Assembly (NCBI GenBank): GCA_964563155.1 | Contig: CAZLVL010000013.1 | Location: 18,856-82,855 of the forward strand | Direction: 5' to 3' | Origin: DUPQ01 sp964563155 | GTDB taxonomy: Bacteria > Bacillota > Clostridia > DUPQ01 | DNA: 64,000 nt | In this document: positions 42,343 to 50,634 of the stretch, piece by piece | Layout of the letters: every line of letters begins with the position of its first letter | How positions within the stretch are numbered: the first letter of the stretch is position 1 | Position numbers and translations under genes: made by a program | The notes under the pieces: model-generated | The model's input: the letters and a program-made list of their open reading frames with translations, nothing else | Told to the model about the DNA's origin: nothing | Databases searched by the model: none

Positions 42343-44511
42343 ATGGATAAAAAAGAAATTAAAAGTGATAGGTATAAGAAAATTAGAAAAGAAGCTGAAA
42401 CTTGGGCTAACCAAAAAATTGCTCAAATGACCTTGGAAGAAAAAATGAGACAACTTTCCTCCTTCTTTCCCAATGGTAATAGCAGATTAGGAATTCCCCA
42501 TATGCAACAAGGAGAATGCCTCCACGGTGTAGTTGCAGATTTAGCAACCTCCTTTCCCCAAGCTCTAGCCTTAGGCTCAACCTGGAATCCAGACTTAATT
42601 GAAGAAGTAGCTACAGTAATTGCAAAAGAAGCAAGAGCTTTAGGAATCCACCAGTGCTACTCTCCCATGGTAGCCATATCTAGAGACCCTAGATGGGGAA
42701 GAATACAAGAGTCTTATGGAGAAGATCCCCATCATGTAGCAGAGATTGGAGTAGCCTATGCCAAAGGTCTGCAAGGGACAGGAGAAGAATACTTAGACCA
42801 AAACCATATAATAGCTACTGCTAAACACTATGTAGCTGATGGTGAACCCTTAGGAGGTTTAAATGGGGCTGCTATGGAGATATCTTTAAGAAGTCTTCAC
42901 GAAGTTCATTTGCTCCCCTTTGAAAGAATGGTAAAAGAGGCCAATGTAGCTTCAATTATGCCAGCCCACCATAGCTTAAATGGAATCCCCTGTCACAGTA
43001 ACCACTACCTCCTACAAGATGTCTTAAGAGACATGTATGGCTTTGATGGAATAGTTGTTTCTGACAATGGAGATATTAGAAAACTACATACAGACCTTTA
43101 TGTTTCAGATGACCCAAGAGACAGCGCTGCCATGGCCATAGAAGCCGGTGTAGACACTGAACTAGCCTGGATGATGCCCTGGGGAGAGAGCCGTATGTAT
43201 GGACCAGTTTTACAAGAAGCTGTAGAAAAAGGTAAAGTTGACATATCTAAGGTGGACCAAGCGGTTAGAAGGGTTTTAATAAAAAAATATCAAATGGATT
43301 TAATGTCAGACCCAACAGCTGATCCTAACCAAGAAACTCTTGAAAACATTTATGCAGATGCAAAAACAGAAGAACATATTTCTATGGCAGGTAAAGCCCT
43401 CTATTATGGAAAGTCTAGGGATGACAAAGAAGAAATCCTTTATGATGAGAGTCATAACAAGTTAGCTTTGGACACAGCCTTAGAGTCCTTAATCCTATTG
43501 GAAAACAAAAAGAATCTTCTTCCTTTAAAGGCAGAAGATATTAAAAACATGGCCATTATTGGTCCCAACGCCACAAGACTTCTTTTAGGAAACTATTCCA
43601 CCTTAAATCCTAGATACTATGTATCTGTTCTAGATGGTATTGAAAAAGTTGCAAAGGACAAATTCCAAATTGACTATTATCCCGCCCTAGACCCTGACCA
43701 CTATATGGCAGAGGATATAGATAAGGCAGTAGAAGGTGCAAAAAAAGCAGATGTAACCTTACTAGTATTAGGTGGTAATGAAATAACCTGTATGGAAAAC
43801 CAAGATACAGATGATTTGAACTTAAAAGGAGACCAAGAAGAGCTTCTTAAGAGGGTGGCTAGAGTATCTAAAAACCTAATATTACTTTTATTAGATGGCA
43901 GACCTAGTTCTATAAATTTTGCAAAAGAAAATGTAGACAATATCCTACTAGGCTTTTTCTTAGGACAAGAAACAGGTAATGCAGTGGCTCAAATTCTATT
44001 TGGACAAACTAGTCCCTCTGGCAAGCTTCCTTTAACTATTCCAAGAAATGTAGGACAAGTTCAATGCCACTACAATAGATTCCATCCAGGTAGAAGACCT
44101 GACTATTACAGATCTCCTGTTAGTCCTCTTTACCACTTTGGATATGGCTTGAGTTATTCCAGCTTTACTATATCTGAACCTAAGGTAAATAAAGATACCT
44201 TTAAGATAGATGAAGAAGTAGAAATACAAGTTACTATTAAAAACACAGGCACTATGCAAGCCCGTGAAACTGTTCAACTCTATATCAAAGATGTAATTGC
44301 CTCTAGAGTAAGGCCTGTAAAGGAATTAAAGAAGTTTGAAAAAGTTAATCTAAAGGCCCAAGAAGATAAAACTATTTCTTTTAAACTAAACAAAAGAGAT
44401 TTTGCTTTTTGGAAGGATGATGGCTGGGTAACAGAGGCTGGTGAATTTATTATAATGGTTGGAGCAGATAGCGAAAACCTAAAAGAAAGGCAGATTTGGC
44501 TTGAAGAATAA
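42343..44511 (+). CDS. Glycoside hydrolase family 3 (beta-glucosidase/beta-xylosidase type)
   Basis: A 722-residue GH3 enzyme without a signal peptide. The N-terminal barrel has SPMVAISRDPRWGRIQESYGEDP and the nucleophile Asp near 241 in IVVSDNGDI. The second domain has GPNATRLLLGNY and LVLGGNE, and the fibronectin-like third domain ends the protein (PLYHFGYGLSYSSF onwards). It acts on short beta-linked oligosaccharides. Start at ATG 42343 after GGGGTG; the longer open frame begins 21 codons earlier without a site. The next gene (HAD) starts inside its end. Confidence 0.92.
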   Translation: MDKKEIKSDRYKKIRKEAETWANQKIAQMTLEEKMRQLSSFFPNGNSRLGIPHMQQGECLHGVVADLATSFPQALALGSTWNPDLIEEVATVIAKEARALGIHQCYSPMVAISRDPRWGRIQESYGEDPHHVAEIGVAYAKGLQGTGEEYLDQNHIIATAKHYVADGEPLGGLNGAAMEISLRSLHEVHLLPFERMVKEANVASIMPAHHSLNGIPCHSNHYLLQDVLRDMYGFDGIVVSDNGDIRKLHTDLYVSDDPRDSAAMAIEAGVDTELAWMMPWGESRMYGPVLQEAVEKGKVDISKVDQAVRRVLIKKYQMDLMSDPTADPNQETLENIYADAKTEEHISMAGKALYYGKSRDDKEEILYDESHNKLALDTALESLILLENKKNLLPLKAEDIKNMAIIGPNATRLLLGNYSTLNPRYYVSVLDGIEKVAKDKFQIDYYPALDPDHYMAEDIDKAVEGAKKADVTLLVLGGNEITCMENQDTDDLNLKGDQEELLKRVARVSKNLILLLLDGRPSSINFAKENVDNILLGFFLGQETGNAVAQILFGQTSPSGKLPLTIPRNVGQVQCHYNRFHPGRRPDYYRSPVSPLYHFGYGLSYSSFTISEPKVNKDTFKIDEEVEIQVTIKNTGTMQARETVQLYIKDVIASRVRPVKELKKFEKVNLKAQEDKTISFKLNKRDFAFWKDDGWVTEAGEFIIMVGADSENLKERQIWLEE

Positions 44512-45244
44512 ATATAAATGTATCATTTTTGATTTGGATAATACTCTTTTAAGTTACGACCTATCAGCCTATGAGGCTATAAGGATTTTTCTTGAAAGAT
44601 ATAATATTAAGGATTCTTCTTTAGAAGAAGTATTTATAGATATGTGCAATAAACTTTGGACAGATTTTGGACTAAACAGATTGAAAGATCCTTTTATTCA
44701 AAAGAACTATCATGAGCTTTCAGAAGATTACGCCATAAGAAGGTTTGAGGTTTTTTCACCCCACTTAAAAGGCAGTATGGCCAAAACAAAAGGAGCAAAA
44801 GAGTTATCCTTAGAATTTGATGAAATATTCGCTTCTTGTCATATTTTTGAAGAAGGGGCTTTAGAAGTGGTTGAAAAACTTTCAAAAGACCATTTAATTG
44901 GCATTGCTACCAATGGCTTGAGTAGACTGCAAAGCAAAAGAGCTCACCCTTTTTCAGACTATACAGACCATCTTTTTGTCTCCCAAGAGATTGGACATGT
45001 AAAACCCTTGGAAGACTTTTATCTTCATATTCTAAAAAAGACCAAGATGGATGTAAAAGACTGTTTATTCATAGGTGACCTTTATACTACCGATATTATG
45101 GGGGCCTTAAATGTAAAGATGGATGCCTGTTGGTATAGACCAAGAGCTGGAGAAAAAGAAAACTTCCTAGAAGATAATATAGATGATTATAATAAAGAGG
45201 TCTTGCAAATAAGAGCTCTAAGAGACCTACTAGAGCATGTGTAA
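44501..45244 (+). CDS. HAD-family phosphatase (YjjG/nucleotidase-like)
   Basis: A 247-residue HAD hydrolase. Motif I IIFDLDNTLLSYD, motif II IATNGLSR, motif III Lys and motif IV IGDLYTTDIMGAL are in order; the cap domain is the C1 type (about 20-95). The closest described type is the YjjG-like pyrimidine 5'-nucleotidase. It begins at a TTG inside the last codons of the GH3 gene (11-bp overlap), so it belongs to that operon. It might dephosphorylate a sugar or nucleotide; the substrate is not known. Confidence 0.8.
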   Translation: MKNKYKCIIFDLDNTLLSYDLSAYEAIRIFLERYNIKDSSLEEVFIDMCNKLWTDFGLNRLKDPFIQKNYHELSEDYAIRRFEVFSPHLKGSMAKTKGAKELSLEFDEIFASCHIFEEGALEVVEKLSKDHLIGIATNGLSRLQSKRAHPFSDYTDHLFVSQEIGHVKPLEDFYLHILKKTKMDVKDCLFIGDLYTTDIMGALNVKMDACWYRPRAGEKENFLEDNIDDYNKEVLQIRALRDLLEHV

Positions 45245-45261
45245 AAGAAAAAGAGGAAAGT

Positions 45262-45906
45262 ATGAAGTACAAGGCTATCTTGTTTGATTTAGATGGAACC
45301 CTTTTAGATACAATAGATGATTTAAGAGACAGCATGAACAAGGCTCTTGCAAAGTTTGGCTATCCCCAAATAAGTGTGGATGAGGCTAAAAGCTTTGTGG
45401 GAAGTGGGGTAGAAAGATTTTTGGAATTAGCCCTACCTGAGGGAAAAGAAAACAAAAACTTTGATGAAGCATTAGAATTTTTCAAGCAAGATTACTCGAA
45501 AAACATGTTTCACAAGACTGGACCCTATAAGGGCATAATGGAACTACTAAAAACTGTTAAAGAAAGAGGCTATAAAACGGCTATTGTTTCAAACAAGTTT
45601 GATAAGGCAGTAAAAGAACTAACACCAATATATTTTGAAAACTACATTGACTATGCAGTTGGTGAATCTGAAAGTGAAAGAAAGAAACCAGCCCCAGACC
45701 TGATCTTTAAGGCTCTTGAATTACTAGAAGTAGAAAAAGATGATGCAGTTTATATAGGAGACTCAGATGTGGATGCTAATACAGCCTTAAATGCTAATAT
45801 GGATTTTATAGGTGTATCATGGGGTTTTAGAAAAAAAGAGCTCCTATATTCCCTAGGAGCCAAGGTTGTCATTGATAGTCCAGACCAGTTGTTAGAAGAA
45901 GTTTAA
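45262..45906 (+). CDS. HAD-family phosphatase (phosphoglycolate-phosphatase/PpaX type)
   Basis: A 214-residue HAD hydrolase with motif I ILFDLDGTLLDT, motif II AIVSNKFDKAV, motif III KKPAPD and motif IV YIGDSDVDANTA. It has the helical cap of PGPase/beta-phosphoglucomutase types. It lies 17 bp after the previous HAD gene, GAGGAAAG before its ATG, so the two HADs and the GH3 enzyme are one operon. Its 3' end overlaps the convergent DUF4143 gene by 15 bp. Substrate unknown. Confidence 0.85.
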   Translation: MKYKAILFDLDGTLLDTIDDLRDSMNKALAKFGYPQISVDEAKSFVGSGVERFLELALPEGKENKNFDEALEFFKQDYSKNMFHKTGPYKGIMELLKTVKERGYKTAIVSNKFDKAVKELTPIYFENYIDYAVGESESERKKPAPDLIFKALELLEVEKDDAVYIGDSDVDANTALNANMDFIGVSWGFRKKELLYSLGAKVVIDSPDQLLEEV

Positions 45907-47163
45907 AAGCCATTTGTACATGGGTATGACTTCTATCTCTATTCCTTCTTCTTCAATAACTTCTTCTTCATTAAAGGTTAGAATAATATTTTTCTCTACC
46001 TTTTCATATTTATTAAAATTGATAATAGAAGTTAGTTCTCTTTTCTTAGTTTCTGGATTTAAAACAGAGTAACTAGACTGTATAGCAAGAGAATTTTGCG
46101 GAACATAGAAGTCTAATTCACTATTTTTGTCTTGATAAAAGTACACATTTTCCCTACCATACTTTCTTATTAAACTTAATGCCACAAGGTTTTCTAAAAG
46201 AGATGGATTAGCATCAAGCAAAAAGAGATTTGTCAGTCCACTATCAATAAAATAGTATTTAGGGTTTGTTGTTCTTTCAACTATTTTTTGCGAATAATTT
46301 TCTATATCAAAGATCAAAAAGGAATCTTTCAAATAATCTATATATTGAATAACTGTTGTTTTACTTATACTAATCCCTACTGACTTTATGATATTGGTTA
46401 AGCGGGTATAGGAAAGAGCTTGGCCAACACTTTCTGCAAGTTTTTTCACAAGCACCTCTAAAGCCTTTGTATTAACAATTTGATTTCTAGCTATTACATC
46501 TCCTAAAAATATCTTATTATATACACTACTTAAATAATCCCGCTTGTTATTAAGCTTAGGTAATTCTGGAAACCCTCCAAAAACCATATACTCAAAAAAG
46601 AGCTTTAATAGTTTTGCTTGTTCCCTAGTCGAATACAAAGAAGTCTTATCCCAAGAATGGTTTTTAGCTTTCAAAAACTCTTTAAAACTATAGGTATAAA
46701 TATGCTTGCTTAAATATCTACCACCTAATATAGCTTCTATTTCTTTACTTAATAAACTAGCATTACTTCCAGTTATATACACTAGTCTTTTTTCATCTGC
46801 AATACGTCTTGCAAAGTTTTCCCAGCCATCAATGTTTTGAATCTCATCTAAGAACAATATTGGTTCTTTATCATGTAAAGAATAAAAAGCCTCAAAAATA
46901 CTATTAAAATCACTTTGTTTAAACCCTAATAAACGTTCATCTTCAAAGTTTAGGTATATGAACTCATCCCAACTATGACCCTTTTTAACTAATTGGTCCA
47001 TTATTTGATAGAGCATGTATGATTTTCCACTTCCTCTAACGCCAGTCATCAAAAGCGGTGAATTCTCTTCTATTAAAATATCTCTTATATCAAATACAAT
47101 CCTTTTAACAATATCTTGTCGTTCTATAATAATCTGATTTAGTTTTTTAATTGATAAGTACAT
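45892..47163 (-). CDS. AAA ATPase with DUF4143
   Basis: A 423-residue ATPase of the AAA_14/DUF4143 family. Walker A is MTGVRGSGKSYMLYQI (near 43), Walker B EPILFLDEIQNIDGW (near 95), and the sensor region is VYITGSNASLLS. The second half (about 190-420) is DUF4143, with a nuclease-like NSELDFYVP motif near 350. Roles are unknown; members are often mobile or duplicated. Start at ATG 47163 with AGGTG before it; the longer frame starts with GTG. Two GTCCAGT dyads lie 45-95 bp upstream, likely operators. Confidence 0.85.
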   Translation of the reverse strand: MYLSIKKLNQIIIERQDIVKRIVFDIRDILIEENSPLLMTGVRGSGKSYMLYQIMDQLVKKGHSWDEFIYLNFEDERLLGFKQSDFNSIFEAFYSLHDKEPILFLDEIQNIDGWENFARRIADEKRLVYITGSNASLLSKEIEAILGGRYLSKHIYTYSFKEFLKAKNHSWDKTSLYSTREQAKLLKLFFEYMVFGGFPELPKLNNKRDYLSSVYNKIFLGDVIARNQIVNTKALEVLVKKLAESVGQALSYTRLTNIIKSVGISISKTTVIQYIDYLKDSFLIFDIENYSQKIVERTTNPKYYFIDSGLTNLFLLDANPSLLENLVALSLIRKYGRENVYFYQDKNSELDFYVPQNSLAIQSSYSVLNPETKKRELTSIINFNKYEKVEKNIILTFNEEEVIEEEGIEIEVIPMYKWLLNFF

Positions 47164-47207
47164 TTTTATCACCTAATTTGAAGGAAAATCACTATTTAGC
47201 TTATTCT

Positions 47208-47256
47208 GTCCAGTGTACTGGACATTATTTACACCTTTTTGTCCAGTCGACTGGAC
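47208..47256. promoter_or_regulatory. Paired 16-bp palindromic operators upstream of the DUF4143 ATPase gene
   Basis: GTCCAGTGTACTGGAC (47208-47223) and GTCCAGTCGACTGGAC (47241-47256) are two nearly identical dyads 33 bp apart centre to centre, about three helical turns. The second overlaps the final codons of the RecG-like gene. They lie upstream of the DUF4143 gene, where a repressor could bind two sites cooperatively. Confidence 0.7.
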
Positions 47257-48143
47257 ACTTTTATATATCTAGTTGCTTTACCAGTGCCAATTCTTTTAAT
47301 TAAGTTTTTATCTAGTAGTTCATTTATAATATTTACAGCCTGGGTCGGCCCCAAGCCCATAACTTCCTCTACCTGTCTACGACTTATTATTTTTTGATTA
47401 GTAAACAGTTCTAAAACAGGCAAATATCTTATATATTCTTCTTCAATCTCATTAACCTGTAGATATTTTGATTCAATATTGACATTAGGCAATATTACCC
47501 TAAAAGCACCCTTAACATTTTCGAATACTGGCTTTAACTCTGAGTTTCTGTAACTGCTAATTATTTTACTTATACCTGTACCATATGCTTCAATAAGTTT
47601 TAGTCTATAAAACAGTGCTGCTAATTTCTCATTTCTTGTTTGTGAAGCACCAAGCATCGCTGCTTCTAAAGATAGACCAGGTACTAATCCACCTAAAGAA
47701 ACGATCTCCAAGCGATCTGTAAATAAATTTATAAGAGTGCTACCACTAAAGGAATAATCTCTGTGAACAATTGCATTAAGCAAGACCTCCCTTACCGCAT
47801 CTTCTGGATAATCTCTGATGTCAGTTCTAAGCAAGCCGTGAAAACTTGCCTTTGTACCGTTATAAAAGTCGATGATATTATAAACATCTCTAAGCTGCGA
47901 AAATATAGACCCTTTAAATTCTTTTCTATTTCTAGATATTGATTTGTCCTCTCCTTGAAAAACAGCAAACTTTATAGAGTGTTTACATTGGTCTGACACC
48001 AATAAACCCATATTAGTGTAAGTTCCATCGGATGTTATAATACCGAGGTTTTCCATTTGAATCTTAGTAAATTCTAGTTTCCTTTTATCAAACTCTTCTT
48101 TTACAGCATTAAAGGTTAAGTTTTCAAATATTGAAGGATTCAT
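47229..48143 (-). CDS. RecG-like/AlbA_2-type transcriptional regulator lacking its N-terminal domain
   Basis: A 304-residue protein corresponding to the C-terminal two-thirds of COG2865 proteins: an ATPase-like GHKL region (REVLLNAIVHRDYSFSGSTLINLF, DRLEIVSLGGLVPGLS, YGTGISKI) and a winged helix at the end (SRRQVEEVMGLGPTQAVNIINELL). Family members normally start with an AlbA_2 (Schlafen-like) domain, which is missing; the 210 bp upstream do not encode it in any frame. It may be a truncated but expressed gene, or a remnant. The ATG has only a weak, distant AAAGGG. It precedes the DUF4143 gene on the same strand. Confidence 0.72.
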   Translation of the reverse strand: MNPSIFENLTFNAVKEEFDKRKLEFTKIQMENLGIITSDGTYTNMGLLVSDQCKHSIKFAVFQGEDKSISRNRKEFKGSIFSQLRDVYNIIDFYNGTKASFHGLLRTDIRDYPEDAVREVLLNAIVHRDYSFSGSTLINLFTDRLEIVSLGGLVPGLSLEAAMLGASQTRNEKLAALFYRLKLIEAYGTGISKIISSYRNSELKPVFENVKGAFRVILPNVNIESKYLQVNEIEEEYIRYLPVLELFTNQKIISRRQVEEVMGLGPTQAVNIINELLDKNLIKRIGTGKATRYIKVSSRLDKKV

Positions 48144-48285
48144 ATGAGTTTATATGCCCTTTCTTTTTGATATTATAAATTTTGAATTCTATTTATATTT
48201 TGATTATATAGAAAAATATTAGGATAACTACACTTAAAGGGCTTTATTGTAATATGTTGAAACTACCTACATTATTTCGCAAGAT

Positions 48286-48324
48286 TTTTTTAAAAAAGGC
48301 ACTGAATGATTAATCCAATGCCTT
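48286..48324 (-). terminator. Intrinsic terminator after the GH94-like gene
   Basis: On the minus strand an AAGGCA / TGCCTT stem with a looser inner part is followed by TTTTTTAAAAAAATC. It lies 30 bp downstream of the GH94-like stop codon, ending the lyase/GH94 operon. Confidence 0.75.
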
Positions 48325-48354
48325 AGTGTTAGTAGTCTATATCTGTCTTTTATT

Positions 48355-50634
48355 CTATTCTAGCCACACCTTAATATCTAAAGTCTCACCTTCTTTGGCT
48401 GGAATAATATTATCTGTAAAGCTTTCTTCTTTACCATTAACTTCAATCTTAGCAATCTTATTCAAAGAACCTTCTTCAGCTTTGATATAGGAAATTTTGT
48501 ATCTGCAGCCTCTAAAGATCTTACTTATAGATGCTTCTTTCCATGAAGGTGGTAAGCATGGTTTAAGTTTTAGACCTTCCATTTCAGCTTGTAGGCCAAA
48601 GATATGCATTACTACACTTTTTACCAACCAAGCATTAGTTCCAGTTCTCCAAGATTGACCAGGAGTTCCAGCCCTGTATCCATGGTAGTCTAGATAGTAG
48701 CAGTTAAACATACAGTAGGGCTCTCCCACTGTTGGGAAATAGTCATTATCAAAAGGTAGCATCTTTTTAAGATTCTCTTCTACCCTATCATTTCTTCCTA
48801 TCATGGCATCAGCTGCTAATTTCCAAGCAGCTGGATGGAGATAGACTCCTCCGTTATCTTGAATACCACCAGGTTTTTCTGCCATTGAACCAATATAGTC
48901 ATACTGTTTGGTGTAGGCTGGTTTGGATAAAAGAATTCCTACAGGGCTTTGTAATTCTTTTTCAGCATAATCCATAGCTTTAATATGTCTATTGTCCTTA
49001 TTAAGACCAGCAAAGACTGCCCAGATTTGTGGATTTAAAAAGATCTTTCCTTCTTCTTGGGTTTTAGAACCTAGAGTAATATCATCATCTGTTTTGGCAT
49101 AGATATAGTAGTCACCATCCCAAGCATGCTCATCAATCCTATCTTTCATTTCATTATATCTTTTTAGATATATTTTTTTGTCCTCTTCTAGACCTAGGTA
49201 GCCAGCTAACTCTGATAGTTCTTTTGCAGCTAAGCACCAGGCTATGGACAACCAAACTGAAACACCTTTTCCTTCTAGGCCAGCATAGTTAATACAGTCA
49301 TTCCAGTCTCCCCCCCAGATTCTAACTAAGCCATAAAGGCCAGTAAAGTTCCATAAGAAGTCTACGGACCTTTTTATATGCTCATATACACTGGCAGATG
49401 TCTGGTTATTAAACTCAACTTCTTCATGCAAAATACTTGCATCACCCAACTCTTTTACTATGTCATACACTGCAAAGGTCAGCCAAACTGTGTTGTCTGC
49501 AAAGTTTCTATCCTTTATGCTTCCATCAATAAAGGTTCTAGGAGCATATCCATTTTCATATTGATAGGTAAGTATTCTCTTAATTCTTTTCCATGCCAAT
49601 TCAGGATCGATTAAGGATAAGCCATCAGTATCTTGAGAAAGATCCCTATAACCATTGTGTCTTACCCTAGCCCATCTAGATCCCATATCAGTTGCATAGA
49701 ACATCCAGTAATTCATTAACTTATCAAAGTTTTCCCAAGGAGTTTTAATGGAGACTTTTTCCAATCTTTCCTTGTACTTGTCCACCATGGCCTTAAAGTT
49801 TTCTTCAACAAAAGCATCAGTGGGAACAAGTATCTCATCTTTATTAAAGGCAATGCCAAGAACAAAATGTAAGGTTATTTCTTCATTAGCCTCAAGGACT
49901 AGGTCATTTTGTAAAGCTAAGGTTAGTTTCTCAACAAGACAAGTACTGTTAGAACAACCTCTTTTTTCTTCTAAGACCTTAGGTCTTTGCTTATCTCCAT
50001 AAGCACCTACAAAGGCATTGTAGGCGGAATCAAAGCCATTATAGGGCTTTGATGAAGACATATAGCCATAAAGAGGAAGATTTCTTTTGGTATTGTATGG
50101 TTTGTAGAAAAAGCCATATACAGCATTTTTATCTTCCATGCCATCTCCTCTAGCAATATTATAGCCTTGAGGTTTGTAGGCATCATCTATATCTGTTTTT
50201 GCATGGGTAAAAAGAGATAGTTTTCTCTTTTTATCTGAATTATTCTTTATGGTAACAGTCCAAATCTCTCCCTTAAAATCATTGGGCACAAAGATTCTAA
50301 CCTTTGAGCTAATCTCATTATTAGTCAAGGCTATTTGAGAATAACCTTGGCTATGGGTACAAGAATAATCTTTGTAGCCATAATTTATAGGTAGGGCAAA
50401 AAGGCTCCAATAATTTTTATCTTCATCTTGTATAAAAATATTTCTATCCATCACTAAAGGAATTCTTCTACCCAGTTTATCTTGTAAAAATCCTTCTCCA
50501 TACCCCACTTGAGAGGTAAAACTTATATAATCATCATTAAAAAGATAGTTATACCAATGCCTTGGTGTATCTGCTTCGGTTATTACAAAATCTCTACCTT
50601 CTCTTTCATAGTGGCCATACCATTTATATGTCAT
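48355..50634 (-). CDS. GH94-like glycoside phosphorylase
   Basis: A 759-residue protein with the GH94 plan: N-terminal beta-sandwich (1-270), helical linker, (alpha/alpha)6 barrel (about 310-690) and C-terminal sheet. The general acid Asp lies in WGGDWNDCINYAGLEGKG (near 440), and TGTNAW and QDNGGVYLHPAAW are typical phosphate-site regions. It likely splits a disaccharide with phosphate to give sugar-1-phosphate; the exact sugar is unknown. Its ATG overlaps the stop of the heparinase-like gene (ATGA), so they are translated together. Terminator after it. Confidence 0.85.
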   Translation of the reverse strand: MTYKWYGHYEREGRDFVITEADTPRHWYNYLFNDDYISFTSQVGYGEGFLQDKLGRRIPLVMDRNIFIQDEDKNYWSLFALPINYGYKDYSCTHSQGYSQIALTNNEISSKVRIFVPNDFKGEIWTVTIKNNSDKKRKLSLFTHAKTDIDDAYKPQGYNIARGDGMEDKNAVYGFFYKPYNTKRNLPLYGYMSSSKPYNGFDSAYNAFVGAYGDKQRPKVLEEKRGCSNSTCLVEKLTLALQNDLVLEANEEITLHFVLGIAFNKDEILVPTDAFVEENFKAMVDKYKERLEKVSIKTPWENFDKLMNYWMFYATDMGSRWARVRHNGYRDLSQDTDGLSLIDPELAWKRIKRILTYQYENGYAPRTFIDGSIKDRNFADNTVWLTFAVYDIVKELGDASILHEEVEFNNQTSASVYEHIKRSVDFLWNFTGLYGLVRIWGGDWNDCINYAGLEGKGVSVWLSIAWCLAAKELSELAGYLGLEEDKKIYLKRYNEMKDRIDEHAWDGDYYIYAKTDDDITLGSKTQEEGKIFLNPQIWAVFAGLNKDNRHIKAMDYAEKELQSPVGILLSKPAYTKQYDYIGSMAEKPGGIQDNGGVYLHPAAWKLAADAMIGRNDRVEENLKKMLPFDNDYFPTVGEPYCMFNCYYLDYHGYRAGTPGQSWRTGTNAWLVKSVVMHIFGLQAEMEGLKLKPCLPPSWKEASISKIFRGCRYKISYIKAEEGSLNKIAKIEVNGKEESFTDNIIPAKEGETLDIKVWLE

